64,000 nt of DNA from a gamma proteobacterium SS-5 (GCA_009497875.2 CP032508.2:3653501-3717500); one strand, 5' to 3'. Positions 7,547 through 16,637 are shown, counted from the first letter of the stretch. Numbers and translations are program-made. The notes: generated by a model from the letters alone, not told the origin.

Positions 7547-10242
7547 GCCCGTCACCCCGTCCTCAGCGCGGTGCCCTGCGCGGCCAGGCCAAGCGCCGCC
7601 TGCTGCTCATCGGCCTGTTGGTGACGCTGTTGATCTTTGCCGTCACCTCCCTGTCCTACCGCGTGCTCAAGCAGAGGGATCTGGAGCAGCGCCGCGAGCA
7701 GGTACGCGCCCACTACAACCAGCTGTTGCCGCGGCTGGGCAGCCAGCAACTGTCCCAGGGCCTGCAACTGGCCGCGCGGATTGAATTCTCGCGTATCCTG
7801 GAGCGCCCGTCGGCAGAGCGCTGGCCCATGCTCACCGCCTTTCTCAACGCCCAGTGGAGCTTCAGCACCTTCTCTAACCTGGTGGTGCTGGACCCGGCGG
7901 GCAAGCCCATCTATCGGCACGGGGCCGAAAGCGACAGCCTGTTGTTACAGGCCAGCCAGGCCCCGCACTGGCTGTATGAGCCGCAGTACCACCAGCTCTA
8001 CCGCATCTACCGCATCCCCCTGTGGCTGGGCAGCGAGGGTCAGGGCCAGTTGGTGCTGTTCAAAACCCTCTCCCACTCCAGCCTGAGCGAATGGGCCATC
8101 CCCCAGACCCAGCTGGAGCTGACCCATGAAGGACGTCTGGTGGCCCGCTCCAGCGCCGAGCCAGTGGACGCCCTCGATGACCCGGCCCGCTACCTGCGCC
8201 TGGAGATACCCTGGCCTCGCGATGAGGCGGCCGAGGGGCAGACCTACCCGGTGCTGCTGGCCTACCGCGACCTGGGCGACCTGCTGCCCCATGGCCAGTT
8301 CGTGGCCCGTCCGGTGGCCCTGGCCCTGCTCATTCTCGGCCTGCTCTGGTACGGCCTGGGCCGTTGGCTGGGGGGCACGGTGCGGCGCATCGAATCCCTT
8401 GGCCAGGGGGCGCGTCGCTACGCCCGCCAGCACGACCGCAACCAGCTGCTGCCGGCCCTGGCCCCGGCCCTGGAGCGGGACGACGAGATCAAGGACACGG
8501 CGCTGGCCTTCGAGCACCTGGTGGCCGCCATCGAGGAGCGCGAACAGGAGCAGCTCAGCTATCTACAGACCCTGGAGCTGCTGGAGGAGGCGGTGATCGA
8601 ATTCAATGCCGAGGGCCGCATCCTGCGCGCCAGCCCGGCCTGGAGCGCTCTGTGCCATCAGGAAGACGGCCAGTGCGACTGCATCCACAGCCAGATCCAC
8701 CCGGATGACCTGCCCCTGCTCAAGGCCCAGGCCGAGCAGCTGTTTCAGGGCCAGAAGCAAGGCGTTACCCTACGCCTGCGCCTGCATGCCAAGGGCCGTG
8801 GCCGGGCTGGCCATGATCTCTGGATCGAGGCGCGCCTGCTGGCCTTTGCCGACCGCCACGGGCGGGTGGAGAACGTGCGCGGGGTGCTGCGCGACATCAC
8901 CCAGACCTACACCCATGAGCAGCAGATCAGCCACATGGCCCTGCACGATGCCCTCACCGAGCTGCCCAACCGGGTGCTGCTGGAGGACAGATTCAAGATC
9001 GCCCTGCGTCTGGCGGCGCGCAATGAGGAGATGGTGGGGGTCTGCTTCATCGACCTGGACCACTTCAAGCTGGTCAACGACAGCCTCGGCCACAAGGCCG
9101 GCGACCGCCTGCTGCTGAGCTTTGCCGACCGCCTGCAACAGAGCCTGCGCAAGGGCGACACCCTGGCCCGCTGGGGTGGCGACGAATTTGTCCTGCTGTT
9201 GCCCGAGATGCAGGACGAGAACGATATACGCACCGTGGCCGGCAAGGTGATCAGCGCCCTGCAGCAGCCCCTGGAGGTCATGGACAACGAGATCCGCATG
9301 ACCCTGAGCATGGGCGTGGCGGTCTATCCCAATGACAGCGAGGAGATGGAGACCCTGTTCTCCCAGGCCGACCGGGCCATGTTCTTCGCCAAGGCCCAGG
9401 GGCGCAACCAGCTCTGTTTCTTCCACGATATGAGCAGCAAGGGGCCGGGCAAGCAGGAGCTGTACATCCAGAACCGCCTGGCCGCGGCGGTGGAGCAGGG
9501 CCTAATCCAGGCCTGGTTCCAGCCGGTGGTGGACAGCCGCAGCCATGCCTGCACCTCGCTGGAGGTGCTGGCCCGCTGGCAGGATGCGGAAAACGGCTGG
9601 ATCAGCCCCGCCACCTTCATCCCCATGGCGGAAAACCTGGGGCTGATCGGTGCCCTGGGTAACAAGATCCTGCTCGACAGCCTGGACGCCCTGTGCCGCC
9701 TCAATCAGCTCGGCTACGACCTCTGGGTGGCGGTAAACATCTCCAAGCGTCAGCTGTTCATCCCCGGCTTTGTCGAGTGGCTGCTGCAGGAACTGGCCGA
9801 GCGCGGCCTCAGGCCCGGACAGCTGATCCTGGAGATCACCGAAAGCGTCGCCCTGAGCGATGTGGAAAGCGGGGCCGATACCGTGCAGCGTCTGCGCGGG
9901 GCGGGCTTTCACCTGGCCATAGACGACTTCGGCACCGGCTATTCCTCGCTGTCCCAGCTGCATGAGATGCAGGCCAATGAGCTGAAGATCGACATCTCCT
10001 TCATTCGCCGCCTATTCCAGCCCGACGGCAAGACCATGGTGCAGGCCATCATCCGCATGGCCCAGGCGCTGGAGATGAAGACCGTGGCCGAGGGGGTGGA
10101 GACCAGCGAATGCGCCGAACTCCTCGCCCAGATGGGGGCCGACTGCCTGCAGGGCTATCTGTTCGGCAAGCCCATGCCCCTGGCCGAGTTCGAACTCTGG
10201 CTGGAGCGCAACCGGCAGGAACCACGGATAGCAACGAGCTAG
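7543..10242 (+). CDS. Membrane PAS-GGDEF-EAL cyclic-di-GMP signalling protein
   Basis: I start this 899-residue protein at TTG 7543, overlapping the upstream stop (TTGA); upstream in-frame sequence is out-of-frame shadow of the binding-protein gene. It has a membrane segment at about 22-42, a periplasmic sensor region to about 245, a second membrane segment at about 250-270, and a HAMP-like linker. A PAS domain follows at about 335-460. The cyclase domain has an intact GGDEF at 545-549 and an RKGD inhibitory site just before it. The phosphodiesterase domain has DDFGTGYSSL at 794-803 and AEGVET, but its signature reads EVL at 674-676 instead of EAL. It probably makes c-di-GMP, with phosphodiesterase activity uncertain. 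The adjacent binding protein is the likely periplasmic partner. Confidence 0.92.
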   Translation: MSPSPRPQRGALRGQAKRRLLLIGLLVTLLIFAVTSLSYRVLKQRDLEQRREQVRAHYNQLLPRLGSQQLSQGLQLAARIEFSRILERPSAERWPMLTAFLNAQWSFSTFSNLVVLDPAGKPIYRHGAESDSLLLQASQAPHWLYEPQYHQLYRIYRIPLWLGSEGQGQLVLFKTLSHSSLSEWAIPQTQLELTHEGRLVARSSAEPVDALDDPARYLRLEIPWPRDEAAEGQTYPVLLAYRDLGDLLPHGQFVARPVALALLILGLLWYGLGRWLGGTVRRIESLGQGARRYARQHDRNQLLPALAPALERDDEIKDTALAFEHLVAAIEEREQEQLSYLQTLELLEEAVIEFNAEGRILRASPAWSALCHQEDGQCDCIHSQIHPDDLPLLKAQAEQLFQGQKQGVTLRLRLHAKGRGRAGHDLWIEARLLAFADRHGRVENVRGVLRDITQTYTHEQQISHMALHDALTELPNRVLLEDRFKIALRLAARNEEMVGVCFIDLDHFKLVNDSLGHKAGDRLLLSFADRLQQSLRKGDTLARWGGDEFVLLLPEMQDENDIRTVAGKVISALQQPLEVMDNEIRMTLSMGVAVYPNDSEEMETLFSQADRAMFFAKAQGRNQLCFFHDMSSKGPGKQELYIQNRLAAAVEQGLIQAWFQPVVDSRSHACTSLEVLARWQDAENGWISPATFIPMAENLGLIGALGNKILLDSLDALCRLNQLGYDLWVAVNISKRQLFIPGFVEWLLQELAERGLRPGQLILEITESVALSDVESGADTVQRLRGAGFHLAIDDFGTGYSSLSQLHEMQANELKIDISFIRRLFQPDGKTMVQAIIRMAQALEMKTVAEGVETSECAELLAQMGADCLQGYLFGKPMPLAEFELWLERNRQEPRIATS

Positions 10243-10398
10243 TGCGTTGCAACCCCCTGAAAGCTCCGGACGCCTGCCCGGAGGCGGTCCTGGGAGGCCG
10301 GCCCTGCCGGGCGACCTGGCACGCGGCCAATGACCCACTATATGACTGGGGCAAGACGGGGTAAACTCCTCCCCGCTCAACCCCAACCAGGAAACCCG

Positions 10399-11508
10399 AT
10401 GGAAAAGACCTACATTCTCTACGCCGATGACGAGCCCCTCAACCGGGTGCTGATGGAAGACCTGTTCAGCGACCAGGAGGGCTTTGAGCTGGGCCTGGCG
10501 GACGACGGCGACAGTTGCCTGGAACTGGCCGCGCAACGCGCCCCGGCGCTGATCCTGCTGGATGTGAACATGCCGCGCCTGGACGGCTACAGCGCCTGCA
10601 AGGCCCTGCGCGAGGTACCGGCCACCAGCCAGGTACCAATCATCTTCGTCTCCGCTCTGACCAGCCGGGATGACCGCCTGGCCGGCTACGAGGCCGGTGG
10701 CGATGACTACATCACCAAACCCTTCGATGGCGAGGAGGTGCTGCGCAAGGTTATGTTGCAGGTGGCCGAGTATCAGCAGCGCCAACAGTCGCAACAGGCC
10801 CTGAGCAAGGCAGAGCACTATGCCCAGGGGCTCAATCATGTGGTGGACTTCATCCGTGGCAGCTTCGGCAGCCAGAGCCTGGAAGACCTCTGCGACACCG
10901 CTTTTGACTGCCTGGGCCGGTTCAAGCTGGAGGGCAGCATCCTGGTCAACTGCTTCGAGGAGCCGATGAGCTTTTTCAGCGATGGCCGCGAACGCCCCCT
11001 GGAGCAGGAGGTCCTGCTCAAGCTCAATGCCAAGGGTGGCATCCTCAGCTTTGGCCAGCGCTATTCCCTCAACGTGCCCCAGGTAGTCTCCCTGCTGGTG
11101 CGCAACCTGCCCGAAAACTTGGAAGACGCCAACCTTCTGTCGGACCACCTGGCCCTGCTGCTGGACGTGCTGGCGGCCCGTCTGATGGAAATGCGCGAGC
11201 ACAAGGAGGCCATCAGCAGCCGACTGGAGGCCAGCGCCATCATGCAGGCCAGCCAGACCACCCTGGAGAACCTGCACCAGCAGCGCAACGAACAGCTCTC
11301 CCAGTCCCGCGCCATTATGGGCAATCTGGAACAGGACATCGAAAACCTGTTCTTCACCCTCGGCCTGACCGAAAACCAGGAAGAGGCAATCAAACGCTTC
11401 ATCCGCGACAGCAGCCACCGGCTGGAGGAGTTGTTCGAGGAAGAGGAGAAGATCGAGACCCAGTTCCAGCAGGTGATGAGCCGCCTGATCAACTCCATGA
11501 CCCCCTGA
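10399..11508 (+). CDS. Response regulator with uncharacterised helical output region
   Basis: The 369-residue cytoplasmic protein starts at ATG 10399 with AGGA at 10389-10392. The N-terminal receiver (about 1-125) has the acidic pocket in YADDEPLN, the phosphorylated aspartate in LLDVNMPRLDG, the SALTS switch region and the lysine in ITKPFDGEE. The rest is not a recognised DNA-binding, GGDEF or HD-GYP domain. It contains a globular stretch at about 140-265 and a long charged coiled coil to the end. The output is therefore probably protein-protein. It lies 156 bases downstream of the GGDEF/EAL gene and upstream of a chemoreceptor, so a role in the same sensory circuit is inferred. No cognate kinase is adjacent. 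Confidence 0.85.
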   Translation: MEKTYILYADDEPLNRVLMEDLFSDQEGFELGLADDGDSCLELAAQRAPALILLDVNMPRLDGYSACKALREVPATSQVPIIFVSALTSRDDRLAGYEAGGDDYITKPFDGEEVLRKVMLQVAEYQQRQQSQQALSKAEHYAQGLNHVVDFIRGSFGSQSLEDLCDTAFDCLGRFKLEGSILVNCFEEPMSFFSDGRERPLEQEVLLKLNAKGGILSFGQRYSLNVPQVVSLLVRNLPENLEDANLLSDHLALLLDVLAARLMEMREHKEAISSRLEASAIMQASQTTLENLHQQRNEQLSQSRAIMGNLEQDIENLFFTLGLTENQEEAIKRFIRDSSHRLEELFEEEEKIETQFQQVMSRLINSMTP

Positions 11509-11540
11509 CCGGCCCGAGCGCCCGGCTTCGGCCTAAGGCA

Positions 11541-11652
11541 CATGGAGCGACCCCACGCCTATCCGAGCTAGGCGTGGGGCACCCCGAAACCTGAAGCATC
11601 TTCCGGACGCTTCGGGACTCGGGACTCGTAAATTGCCACGGATGTTTCACAG
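11541..11652 (-). repeat. TGAAACATC-type intergenic repeat, copy 1, with a perfect hairpin
   Basis: On the minus strand this reads TGAAACATCCGTGGCAA, then GAGTCCC heptamers, then CGGGGTG and CGCTCCATG, the same order as the copies at 14053-14158 and 36344-36442. It carries an extra perfect hairpin: CCCCACGCCTA at 11551-11561 pairs with 11569-11579 across a 7-base loop. No T-run follows, so it is not a standard terminator. The rest of the gap 11509-11815 holds no gene; the chemoreceptor promoter should lie at about 11700-11800 but I see no clear consensus. Confidence 0.75.
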
Positions 11653-11815
11653 CAACGCCCGCACCCCGCCTAACCTGGCACAGTTTCTGCATTTCACCCA
11701 CCACAAGACCACAGCGCCAAAAAGCTACCGCGTTTCAATAAATAACTCAGCTTTTTTCCAAACTGGTCGAAATAACTCTCAACCCCCTCAACACCGGATG
11801 CCGAGACCTGCGAGC

Positions 11816-13426
11816 ATGAAAAAACTGACCATCAACAGCGGCGTAAAGATCCAGCTGATCGTGATCCTGCTGTGCGCCATCGCCACCATCTACAGCAACT
11901 GGCACGCCACCGACAGCATCGAGCAGAACAACGATAAGCTGAATCAGAAGATCGGCCCATTCCAGATCGAGGCGCTCAACTTCCGCTTTCATGTGGTGCA
12001 GATTCAGCAATGGCTCACCGACATCAGCGCCACCCGCGGCCTGGATGGGCTGAACGACGGCTTCGACCAGGCCGCCAGCCATTACGAAACATCCCGCCAA
12101 CTGATCGCCAGGCTGCGTGAACTGGACCCCGGCAACCAGAGCTACTACGGCCAATTGGGCCAGGCCCTGGATAACTACTACGAAACCGGCAAAAAAATGG
12201 CCAAACTCTATGTCGAGCAAGGCCCGGCCGGCGGCAACGCCTTCATGGCCACCTTTGACGAGGCCGCCGAGCGCATGACCAAAAACGTCGAGACCCTGCT
12301 GGAGCGCACCGATTCGGCCAAAACCAAGACCACGCAACTACTGTCCCAGGCCATTGACCACTCCCGCCTGGTGGTACTGATCGGCACCGCCGCACTGGCC
12401 CTGCTCAGCCTGGTGGGAATCCTGTTCGTGCTCAGCGCCCTCAAGCCCCTGAAATACCTGGTTCAGCGCGCCGCCAATATCGCCCAGGGCGACCTTCAGG
12501 AACCCAGGGAGCAGATCCGCTTCCATGCCGAACTGGCGCAACTGGATGCGGCCATCGGCGATATGCGCGGCCATCTGCGCAACTCGCTGCAAGAGATAGA
12601 GACCGGCGTGGGCTCCCTGCACCAGGCCGTGGCCAGCATCCGCACGATCTCCGAGACCTCCAGCAACATCGTTGCCGAGGAACGCTCCCAGATCGAACAG
12701 GTGGCCACCGCGATCAACGAAATGGTCGCCACGGTACAGGAGATTTCACGCAATACCACCCACACCGCCGATGCCGCCGGCCGCGCCGATGAGGAGGTAA
12801 CCAAGGGTCAAAAGGTAGTCAACGAGACCATCAGCGCCATCGACCAACTGGCCACCGAGGTGGTCAATGGGGTGGATGCCATCAACCGCCTCAAGGCCGA
12901 GAGCGAGACCATAGGCTCGGTGCTCGATGTGATTCGCGGCATCGCCGAGCAGACCAACCTGCTGGCGCTCAATGCCGCCATCGAGGCCGCCCGGGCCGGT
13001 GAGCAGGGCCGTGGCTTTGCCGTGGTGGCGGACGAGGTACGCACCCTGGCCTCGCGCACCGCCGAGTCCACCAACGAGATCCAAAAGATGATCGAACAAC
13101 TCCAGGCCGGGGCCAGCACCGCCGCCAATGTCATGCAAAACGGCAAGCAACGGGCCCAGGCCACCACCGAATACGCCGAAAGCGCCGGCCGCTCCCTGCA
13201 GGATATCCGCAAGGTGGTCAGCACCATCCACGACATGACCGCACAGATCGCCACCGCCGCCGAGGAGCAAAGCGCGGTGTCCGAAGAAATCAACCGCAAC
13301 ATCCACGCCATCAGCAGCGCCGCCGATCACTCGGTGGATGTCTCCGACCAGGCCTCGGAAACCGGCACCCAACTGGCCCATCAATCCGACCAACTACGGA
13401 CCCTGGTGGGGCGGTTTAAGCTGTGA
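11816..13426 (+). CDS. Methyl-accepting chemotaxis protein
   Basis: This is a 536-residue transmembrane chemoreceptor. It has a first membrane segment at about 11-29, a mainly helical periplasmic domain of about 155 residues that resembles a four-helix bundle, a second membrane segment at about 186-208, and a HAMP domain. The cytoplasmic coiled coil has the highly conserved tip at [20 protein letters not shown], followed by [18 protein letters not shown]. The C-terminus (LVGRFKL) is the common end of the family, without a CheR-tethering pentapeptide. The start at ATG 11816 (MKKLTI) gives a normal N-terminus; an ATG at 11798 is possible. It should signal through CheW/CheA, genes that are not in the window. 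The ligand is unknown. Confidence 0.95.
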   Translation: MKKLTINSGVKIQLIVILLCAIATIYSNWHATDSIEQNNDKLNQKIGPFQIEALNFRFHVVQIQQWLTDISATRGLDGLNDGFDQAASHYETSRQLIARLRELDPGNQSYYGQLGQALDNYYETGKKMAKLYVEQGPAGGNAFMATFDEAAERMTKNVETLLERTDSAKTKTTQLLSQAIDHSRLVVLIGTAALALLSLVGILFVLSALKPLKYLVQRAANIAQGDLQEPREQIRFHAELAQLDAAIGDMRGHLRNSLQEIETGVGSLHQAVASIRTISETSSNIVAEERSQIEQVATAINEMVATVQEISRNTTHTADAAGRADEEVTKGQKVVNETISAIDQLATEVVNGVDAINRLKAESETIGSVLDVIRGIAEQTNLLALNAAIEAARAGEQGRGFAVVADEVRTLASRTAESTNEIQKMIEQLQAGASTAANVMQNGKQRAQATTEYAESAGRSLQDIRKVVSTIHDMTAQIATAAEEQSAVSEEINRNIHAISSAADHSVDVSDQASETGTQLAHQSDQLRTLVGRFKL

Positions 13427-13529
13427 TTCAGGGAACAGAAGACAGGGTTTTCGCAATCCGATATAGAAAAATCTGCCGTTAAGTGCTATGTTTCTAGGTA
13501 AGCAAGGCCAATAGTTGGGCATCAGGGTG

Positions 13530-13546
13530 TTGGCCCGGTAATTGCT
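13530..13546 (+). promoter_or_regulatory. Sigma-54 (RpoN) promoter
   Basis: The sequence TTGGCCCGGTAATTGCT matches the RpoN consensus YTGGCACGRNNNTTGCW at 16 of 17 positions, with the required 12-base spacing from GG (-24) to GC (-12). Transcription should start near 13557, giving a leader of about 56 bases before the ATG at 13613. An enhancer-binding activator would be required; none is encoded in the window. Confidence 0.8.
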
Positions 13547-13612
13547 CATAAGATCCTACCGAACCACCAAACCCAACAAACCGCAGAAATTTGACGTATC
13601 AGGAGCCGTACC

Positions 13613-13975
13613 ATGCTTACCCCAATCGCCGCCAACAATGACATGGCCAACATCGCCAGTCAGCTGCGTGACCTCAACGGCCAGCAGCAGCCCCTGGGCG
13701 CTGAAGTGGCCGCGCCTGCTGAGTCCGAACGGCCAACCCCCGCCGCCAACCCAGGTGCCGCTCCCAATAACGAGCCCCAGCTCAGCGCGGGCGGCCAGCG
13801 TGCCGCCGCCGTAGCGCCCGAGACCACCACCCTGCAAACCCAGGCAGATGCCCAGCAGGCCCTGAGCAGTGTGCGTGAGAGCCTGTACAGCAATCCAAGT
13901 CAGGCCCTGATAGCCCAAGGCGAGGTCCAGCGCGACCCGGCCGCCGCCCTGCTCGGTACCTCGCCCTCGGCCTGA
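13613..13975 (+). CDS. Small alanine/glutamine-rich protein of unknown function, sigma-54 controlled
   Basis: I do not recognise this 120-residue protein. It has no signal peptide or membrane segment. Its middle (about 30-75) is a low-complexity Ala/Pro/Gln linker. Its N-terminus (MANIASQLRDLN) and C-terminal part (DAQQALSSVRESLYSNPSQALIAQ) look helical. An AGGAG at 13601-13605 lies seven bases before ATG 13613. It forms a complete single-gene unit, with a strong RpoN promoter at 13530-13546 and an intrinsic terminator at 14015-14041. RpoN control and the adjacent chemoreceptor suggest a link to motility, the flagellum or surface behaviour, but this is inference only. Confidence 0.75.
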   Translation: MLTPIAANNDMANIASQLRDLNGQQQPLGAEVAAPAESERPTPAANPGAAPNNEPQLSAGGQRAAAVAPETTTLQTQADAQQALSSVRESLYSNPSQALIAQGEVQRDPAAALLGTSPSA

Positions 13976-14014
13976 CCCCATCTCCTGAGCCCGGCCCAGG
14001 TGCCAAAGATAAGG

Positions 14015-14041
14015 CCGCTGCCCTCGGGCAGCGGTCTTTTT
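14015..14041 (+). terminator. Intrinsic terminator of the sigma-54-driven gene
   Basis: CCGCTGCC (14015-14022) pairs with GGCAGCGG (14027-14034) across CTCG, followed by TCTTTTT to 14041. It begins 40 bases after the stop at 13975. Confidence 0.9.
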
Positions 14042-14052
14042 GCTGGGGCCTT

Positions 14053-14158
14053 ACTGTGAAACATCCGTGGCAACTCGCGAGTCCCGAGTCCCGAGTCCCG
14101 GAGCCGCCAAGAGATGTTTCATGTTCCGGGGTGGCGCTGTCCGCTCCATGTCCGTTGG
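14053..14158 (+). repeat. TGAAACATC-type intergenic repeat, copy 2
   Basis: This copy is the same as the one at 36344-36442 apart from one additional GAGTCCC heptamer (three units here, two there). The short arms TGAAACATC and GATGTTTCA are inverted and enclose the heptamers. It ends with CGCTCCATGTCCGTTGG. It fills the first part of the 492-base non-coding gap 14042-14533. The stretch 14159-14328 between the repeats holds a G-rich run at 14229-14258 and no supported gene. Confidence 0.85.
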
Positions 14159-14328
14159 TATGAAAGTCGCGAAGCGCTCGCTTGCTCCCTCGACAGCTGT
14201 TCCAGACGCTGTTCTACCTCCAGCATCCCTCCGGGAGGGGGTTGGGGGGAGGGCGGCGAGTGCTCCCGGCAACACCGGCACTTCCGCCATCTGGCCTACA
14301 GGGATGCAGGTCATGCCAAACCGATGAC

Positions 14329-14497
14329 CCTAAAAAGAGCATTTGGCCACAGAGTCACAGACGACTCCATGGACGGAGGAGGTAGGGCGAAGCCTGGAGC
14401 CAGAGCCGAGTACACAGAGAAAAATCAATGTGTTGGAAAGCGTGTTGGAAAGCGAACACTCAACACCTTCTAGGTGAGCCCAGTCTGATAGGTAACT
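14329..14497 (+). repeat. CCTAAAAAGAGC-type repeat, left half only, with insertion
   Basis: It starts CCTAAAAAGAGCATTTGGCC and ends with CTTCTAGGTGAGCCCAGTCT and GATAGGTAACT, as in the fuller copies at 40063-40228 and 58810-58974. It differs by about 40 extra bases after 14356 and a duplicated TGTTGGAAAGCG unit. The right arm present in the other copies is missing, so this copy is not a full palindrome. Confidence 0.8.
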
Positions 14498-14533
14498 AAC
14501 CGCTGAACCCAGTGATGCAATAGGGCTAACTCC

Positions 14534-15751
14534 ATGTCAGACACCCCGCCCGATCTGTGGCAATTTGTCCCCCTGCGGGATTACCAGCTGCCCGGCCTGC
14601 CGGCCCGCAGCGCCGCCAACAATGCCTGGGGCAGCTTCAAGCAGCTGTTTCGCCGCCCCAAGGCAGACCCCGCGCCGTTCAAGCAAGACAAGGAGCTGAG
14701 CAGCCTGGCCGAGGTGCGTCTGGCCCATCTGGTGGCCCCCATCCCCAACGCCGCCCTGGCCAAGGCCCTGGAACTGGCCCTGCACGACTGGCTGGAGGAG
14801 AAAGCGGCCAACAGGGCGTGCCGCTTTGTGATCAGCCAGCCCTTTTGCCCCCAGCAGCAAACCCTTCAGTCATTGGCCCAGCACCATCAGGCCCCCATAA
14901 TTGCCGCGCCAACCCACCATCAGATCCTTGACAACGACCCCAGTTGGTTCAATGCCTGGCCAAGCGAGGCGGGGTTCTGGGTCCTGCCGCACCTGGAGCA
15001 TTGCTACCTACGCCAGGCTGCCGGCCTGAACCTGCTGCGGCAGTTGTTTCATCGTCTGGACCAGGGCGAGCTGGGCAAGGGGCTGATCGCCTGCGACAGC
15101 TGGGCCTGGGCCTATCTGCAACACATACTGCCTCTGCCCAGGGGCCAGGCCCTAACCCTGCAGGCGTTTGACGCGGAACGCCTGCAGCGACTGTTCAGCC
15201 AGATGGTACAGCCACAAGCGGGCCGCCAGGTGCGCTTCAGCAATGCCACCACCGGCCGCGATATCATCTGCGTGCCCAGTGAGCAGGCCCGGCCGCCGGG
15301 GGAAGAGCTGGTACAGTTGGCCGCCTACTGCCGGGGTAACGTCGCCCTGGCCCTGCATTATTGGCGCGAACGCCTGCGCTCGGAGCCGGATGCCTCCCTG
15401 GATACGGACGCGAAAGACGCCGCCAATGCCGATCAGGACAGCGCGAGCAGCCCCCTGTTCGAGGAGAACCTGTGGGTCACCCAGATGCTGCCGGAGCCCA
15501 ACCTGCCGGTGGGCAATAGCGAGGAGCAGATACTGATGCTGCACGCCCTGTTGCTGCACGGCGGGCTGGATGCCGCCATGCTGGCCGGGGTGCTGCCGCT
15601 GTCGCCCAACCGCAGCGCCGCCGTGCTCAGTCAGCTGTACCGGGCCGGGCTGATCGGTCGTCAGGGCCCAGGCTGGTATCTGCGTCCATCCGCCTATGCC
15701 TCGGTACGGCGCCTGCTGCGGGTGCAGGACTATCTTGTCGATGAGTTTTAG
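14534..15751 (+). CDS. Unknown protein with AAA-lid/winged-helix-like C-terminal half
   Basis: I do not recognise this 405-residue cytoplasmic protein, MSDTPPDLWQFVPLRDYQLPG at its start. It has no P-loop and no membrane segment. About residues 60-190 alternate beta and helix, including CRFVISQPFCPQQQTL and LIACDSWAWAYLQHILP. Residues about 225-245 contain ELVQLAAYCRGNVALALHYW, which resembles the lid or sensor-2 helix of AAA/STAND ATPases. The last 80 residues (ILMLHALLLHGGLDAAMLAGV and onward) look like a winged helix. A nucleotide-binding ancestor that lost its Walker motifs is one reading. It ends three bases before the MscS channel gene, so the two are probably co-transcribed and may act together. 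Confidence 0.8.
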   Translation: MSDTPPDLWQFVPLRDYQLPGLPARSAANNAWGSFKQLFRRPKADPAPFKQDKELSSLAEVRLAHLVAPIPNAALAKALELALHDWLEEKAANRACRFVISQPFCPQQQTLQSLAQHHQAPIIAAPTHHQILDNDPSWFNAWPSEAGFWVLPHLEHCYLRQAAGLNLLRQLFHRLDQGELGKGLIACDSWAWAYLQHILPLPRGQALTLQAFDAERLQRLFSQMVQPQAGRQVRFSNATTGRDIICVPSEQARPPGEELVQLAAYCRGNVALALHYWRERLRSEPDASLDTDAKDAANADQDSASSPLFEENLWVTQMLPEPNLPVGNSEEQILMLHALLLHGGLDAAMLAGVLPLSPNRSAAVLSQLYRAGLIGRQGPGWYLRPSAYASVRRLLRVQDYLVDEF

Positions 15752-15754
15752 CCC

Positions 15755-16567
15755 ATGCCAGAATCAGAAAACATAGTCCGGGTATTCAAGACCCTGGACA
15801 GCGCCACCCTGTGGGAGTTGGCCGCTATCGGGCTGCTTGCCAGCCTGTTCGTGGTCCTGGTGCAACGCCTGCTCCCCTGGCTGGCAAATCGCCTGCCCGG
15901 ACGCAAGCGCCTCTATCTGCTGGCCCTGGCCCCCTTCATCCGCTTGCTGATCATCCTTGTCGCCTTGAGCATGGCCCTGCCGCTGATCATAGAGCCCACG
16001 CTGCAGAATATGATCCTGGTGCTCAGTTCGGTGGGCCTGGCCCTGGGCTTTGCCCTGAAGGACTACGCCAGCAGCCTGCTGGCCGGCATTGTCGCCATTG
16101 GTGAGCAGAATTATCGCGCCGGTGATTGGGTGCGCCTGGGCGAGCACTACGGCGAGGTACGCCATATCGGCATGCGCTCGGTGGAGTTGGTCACCCCGGA
16201 TGACGACCGGGTGCTGGTCCCGCACAGCCTGCTCTGGTCACAGCCCGTGGTCAACGCCAACAACGGTAACGCCCGCTTGCAGTGCTGTAGCGATTTTTAC
16301 CTGCATCCCGGGCACGATGCCGCCCTGGCGCGGCAGGCCCTGGAGGATGTCGCCCTTACCAGCGCCTACCTGGCCCTGAATGAGCCCATCGCCGTGATCA
16401 TCAGCGAACAACCCTGGGGAACCCACTATCGGCTCAAGGCCTACCCAGTGGATTCCGCCCAGCAATTCCGCTTCAGCACGGACCTGTGCATACGCGGCAA
16501 GGCCGCCCTCAGGGCGCTGGGGCTGCGCTTTTGCAACCTGACGGCGACCAGCCTCCGGCCTGAGTGA
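15755..16567 (+). CDS. MscS-family mechanosensitive channel
   Basis: This is a 270-residue inner-membrane channel of the small MscS type. Three hydrophobic segments occur at about 17-37, 58-80 and 85-110. The pore-lining helix and the start of the beta domain are in LGFALKDYASSLLAGIVAIG, followed by YRAGDWVRLGEHYGEVRHIG and the PDDDRVLVPHSLLW beta strand. A short C-terminal mixed domain follows. Such channels open under membrane tension and protect against hypo-osmotic shock. It follows the unknown 405-residue gene by three bases. The family is certain; whether it gates under tension or carries small solutes is not visible in the sequence. Confidence 0.93.
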   Translation: MPESENIVRVFKTLDSATLWELAAIGLLASLFVVLVQRLLPWLANRLPGRKRLYLLALAPFIRLLIILVALSMALPLIIEPTLQNMILVLSSVGLALGFALKDYASSLLAGIVAIGEQNYRAGDWVRLGEHYGEVRHIGMRSVELVTPDDDRVLVPHSLLWSQPVVNANNGNARLQCCSDFYLHPGHDAALARQALEDVALTSAYLALNEPIAVIISEQPWGTHYRLKAYPVDSAQQFRFSTDLCIRGKAALRALGLRFCNLTATSLRPE

Positions 16568-16584
16568 ACGTTGCCTGATCCTTA

Positions 16585-16614
16585 CAAAACAAAAGACCCG
16601 CCAAGGGCGGGTCT
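16585..16614 (-). terminator. Intrinsic terminator for the small secreted gene
   Basis: AGACCCGCC (16594-16602) pairs with GGCGGGTCT (16606-16614) across a 3-base loop. On the minus strand the stem is followed by TTTGTTTTG. It lies 24 bases past the stop of the gene at 16638-16799 and, lacking T's on the other side, serves the plus-strand MscS transcript only weakly. Confidence 0.85.
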
Positions 16615-16637
16615 GACGAGCGTGCCTGTGCAGGGTC

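Noticed and set aside
11551..11579. Perfect 11-base hairpin considered as a terminator of the response regulator gene
   Set aside because: No T-run follows on either strand, and it lies inside a dispersed repeat.
14087..14100. Tandem GAGTCCC heptamers considered as a CRISPR array
   Set aside because: The units are seven bases long, contiguous and without spacers; they belong to a palindromic repeat family.
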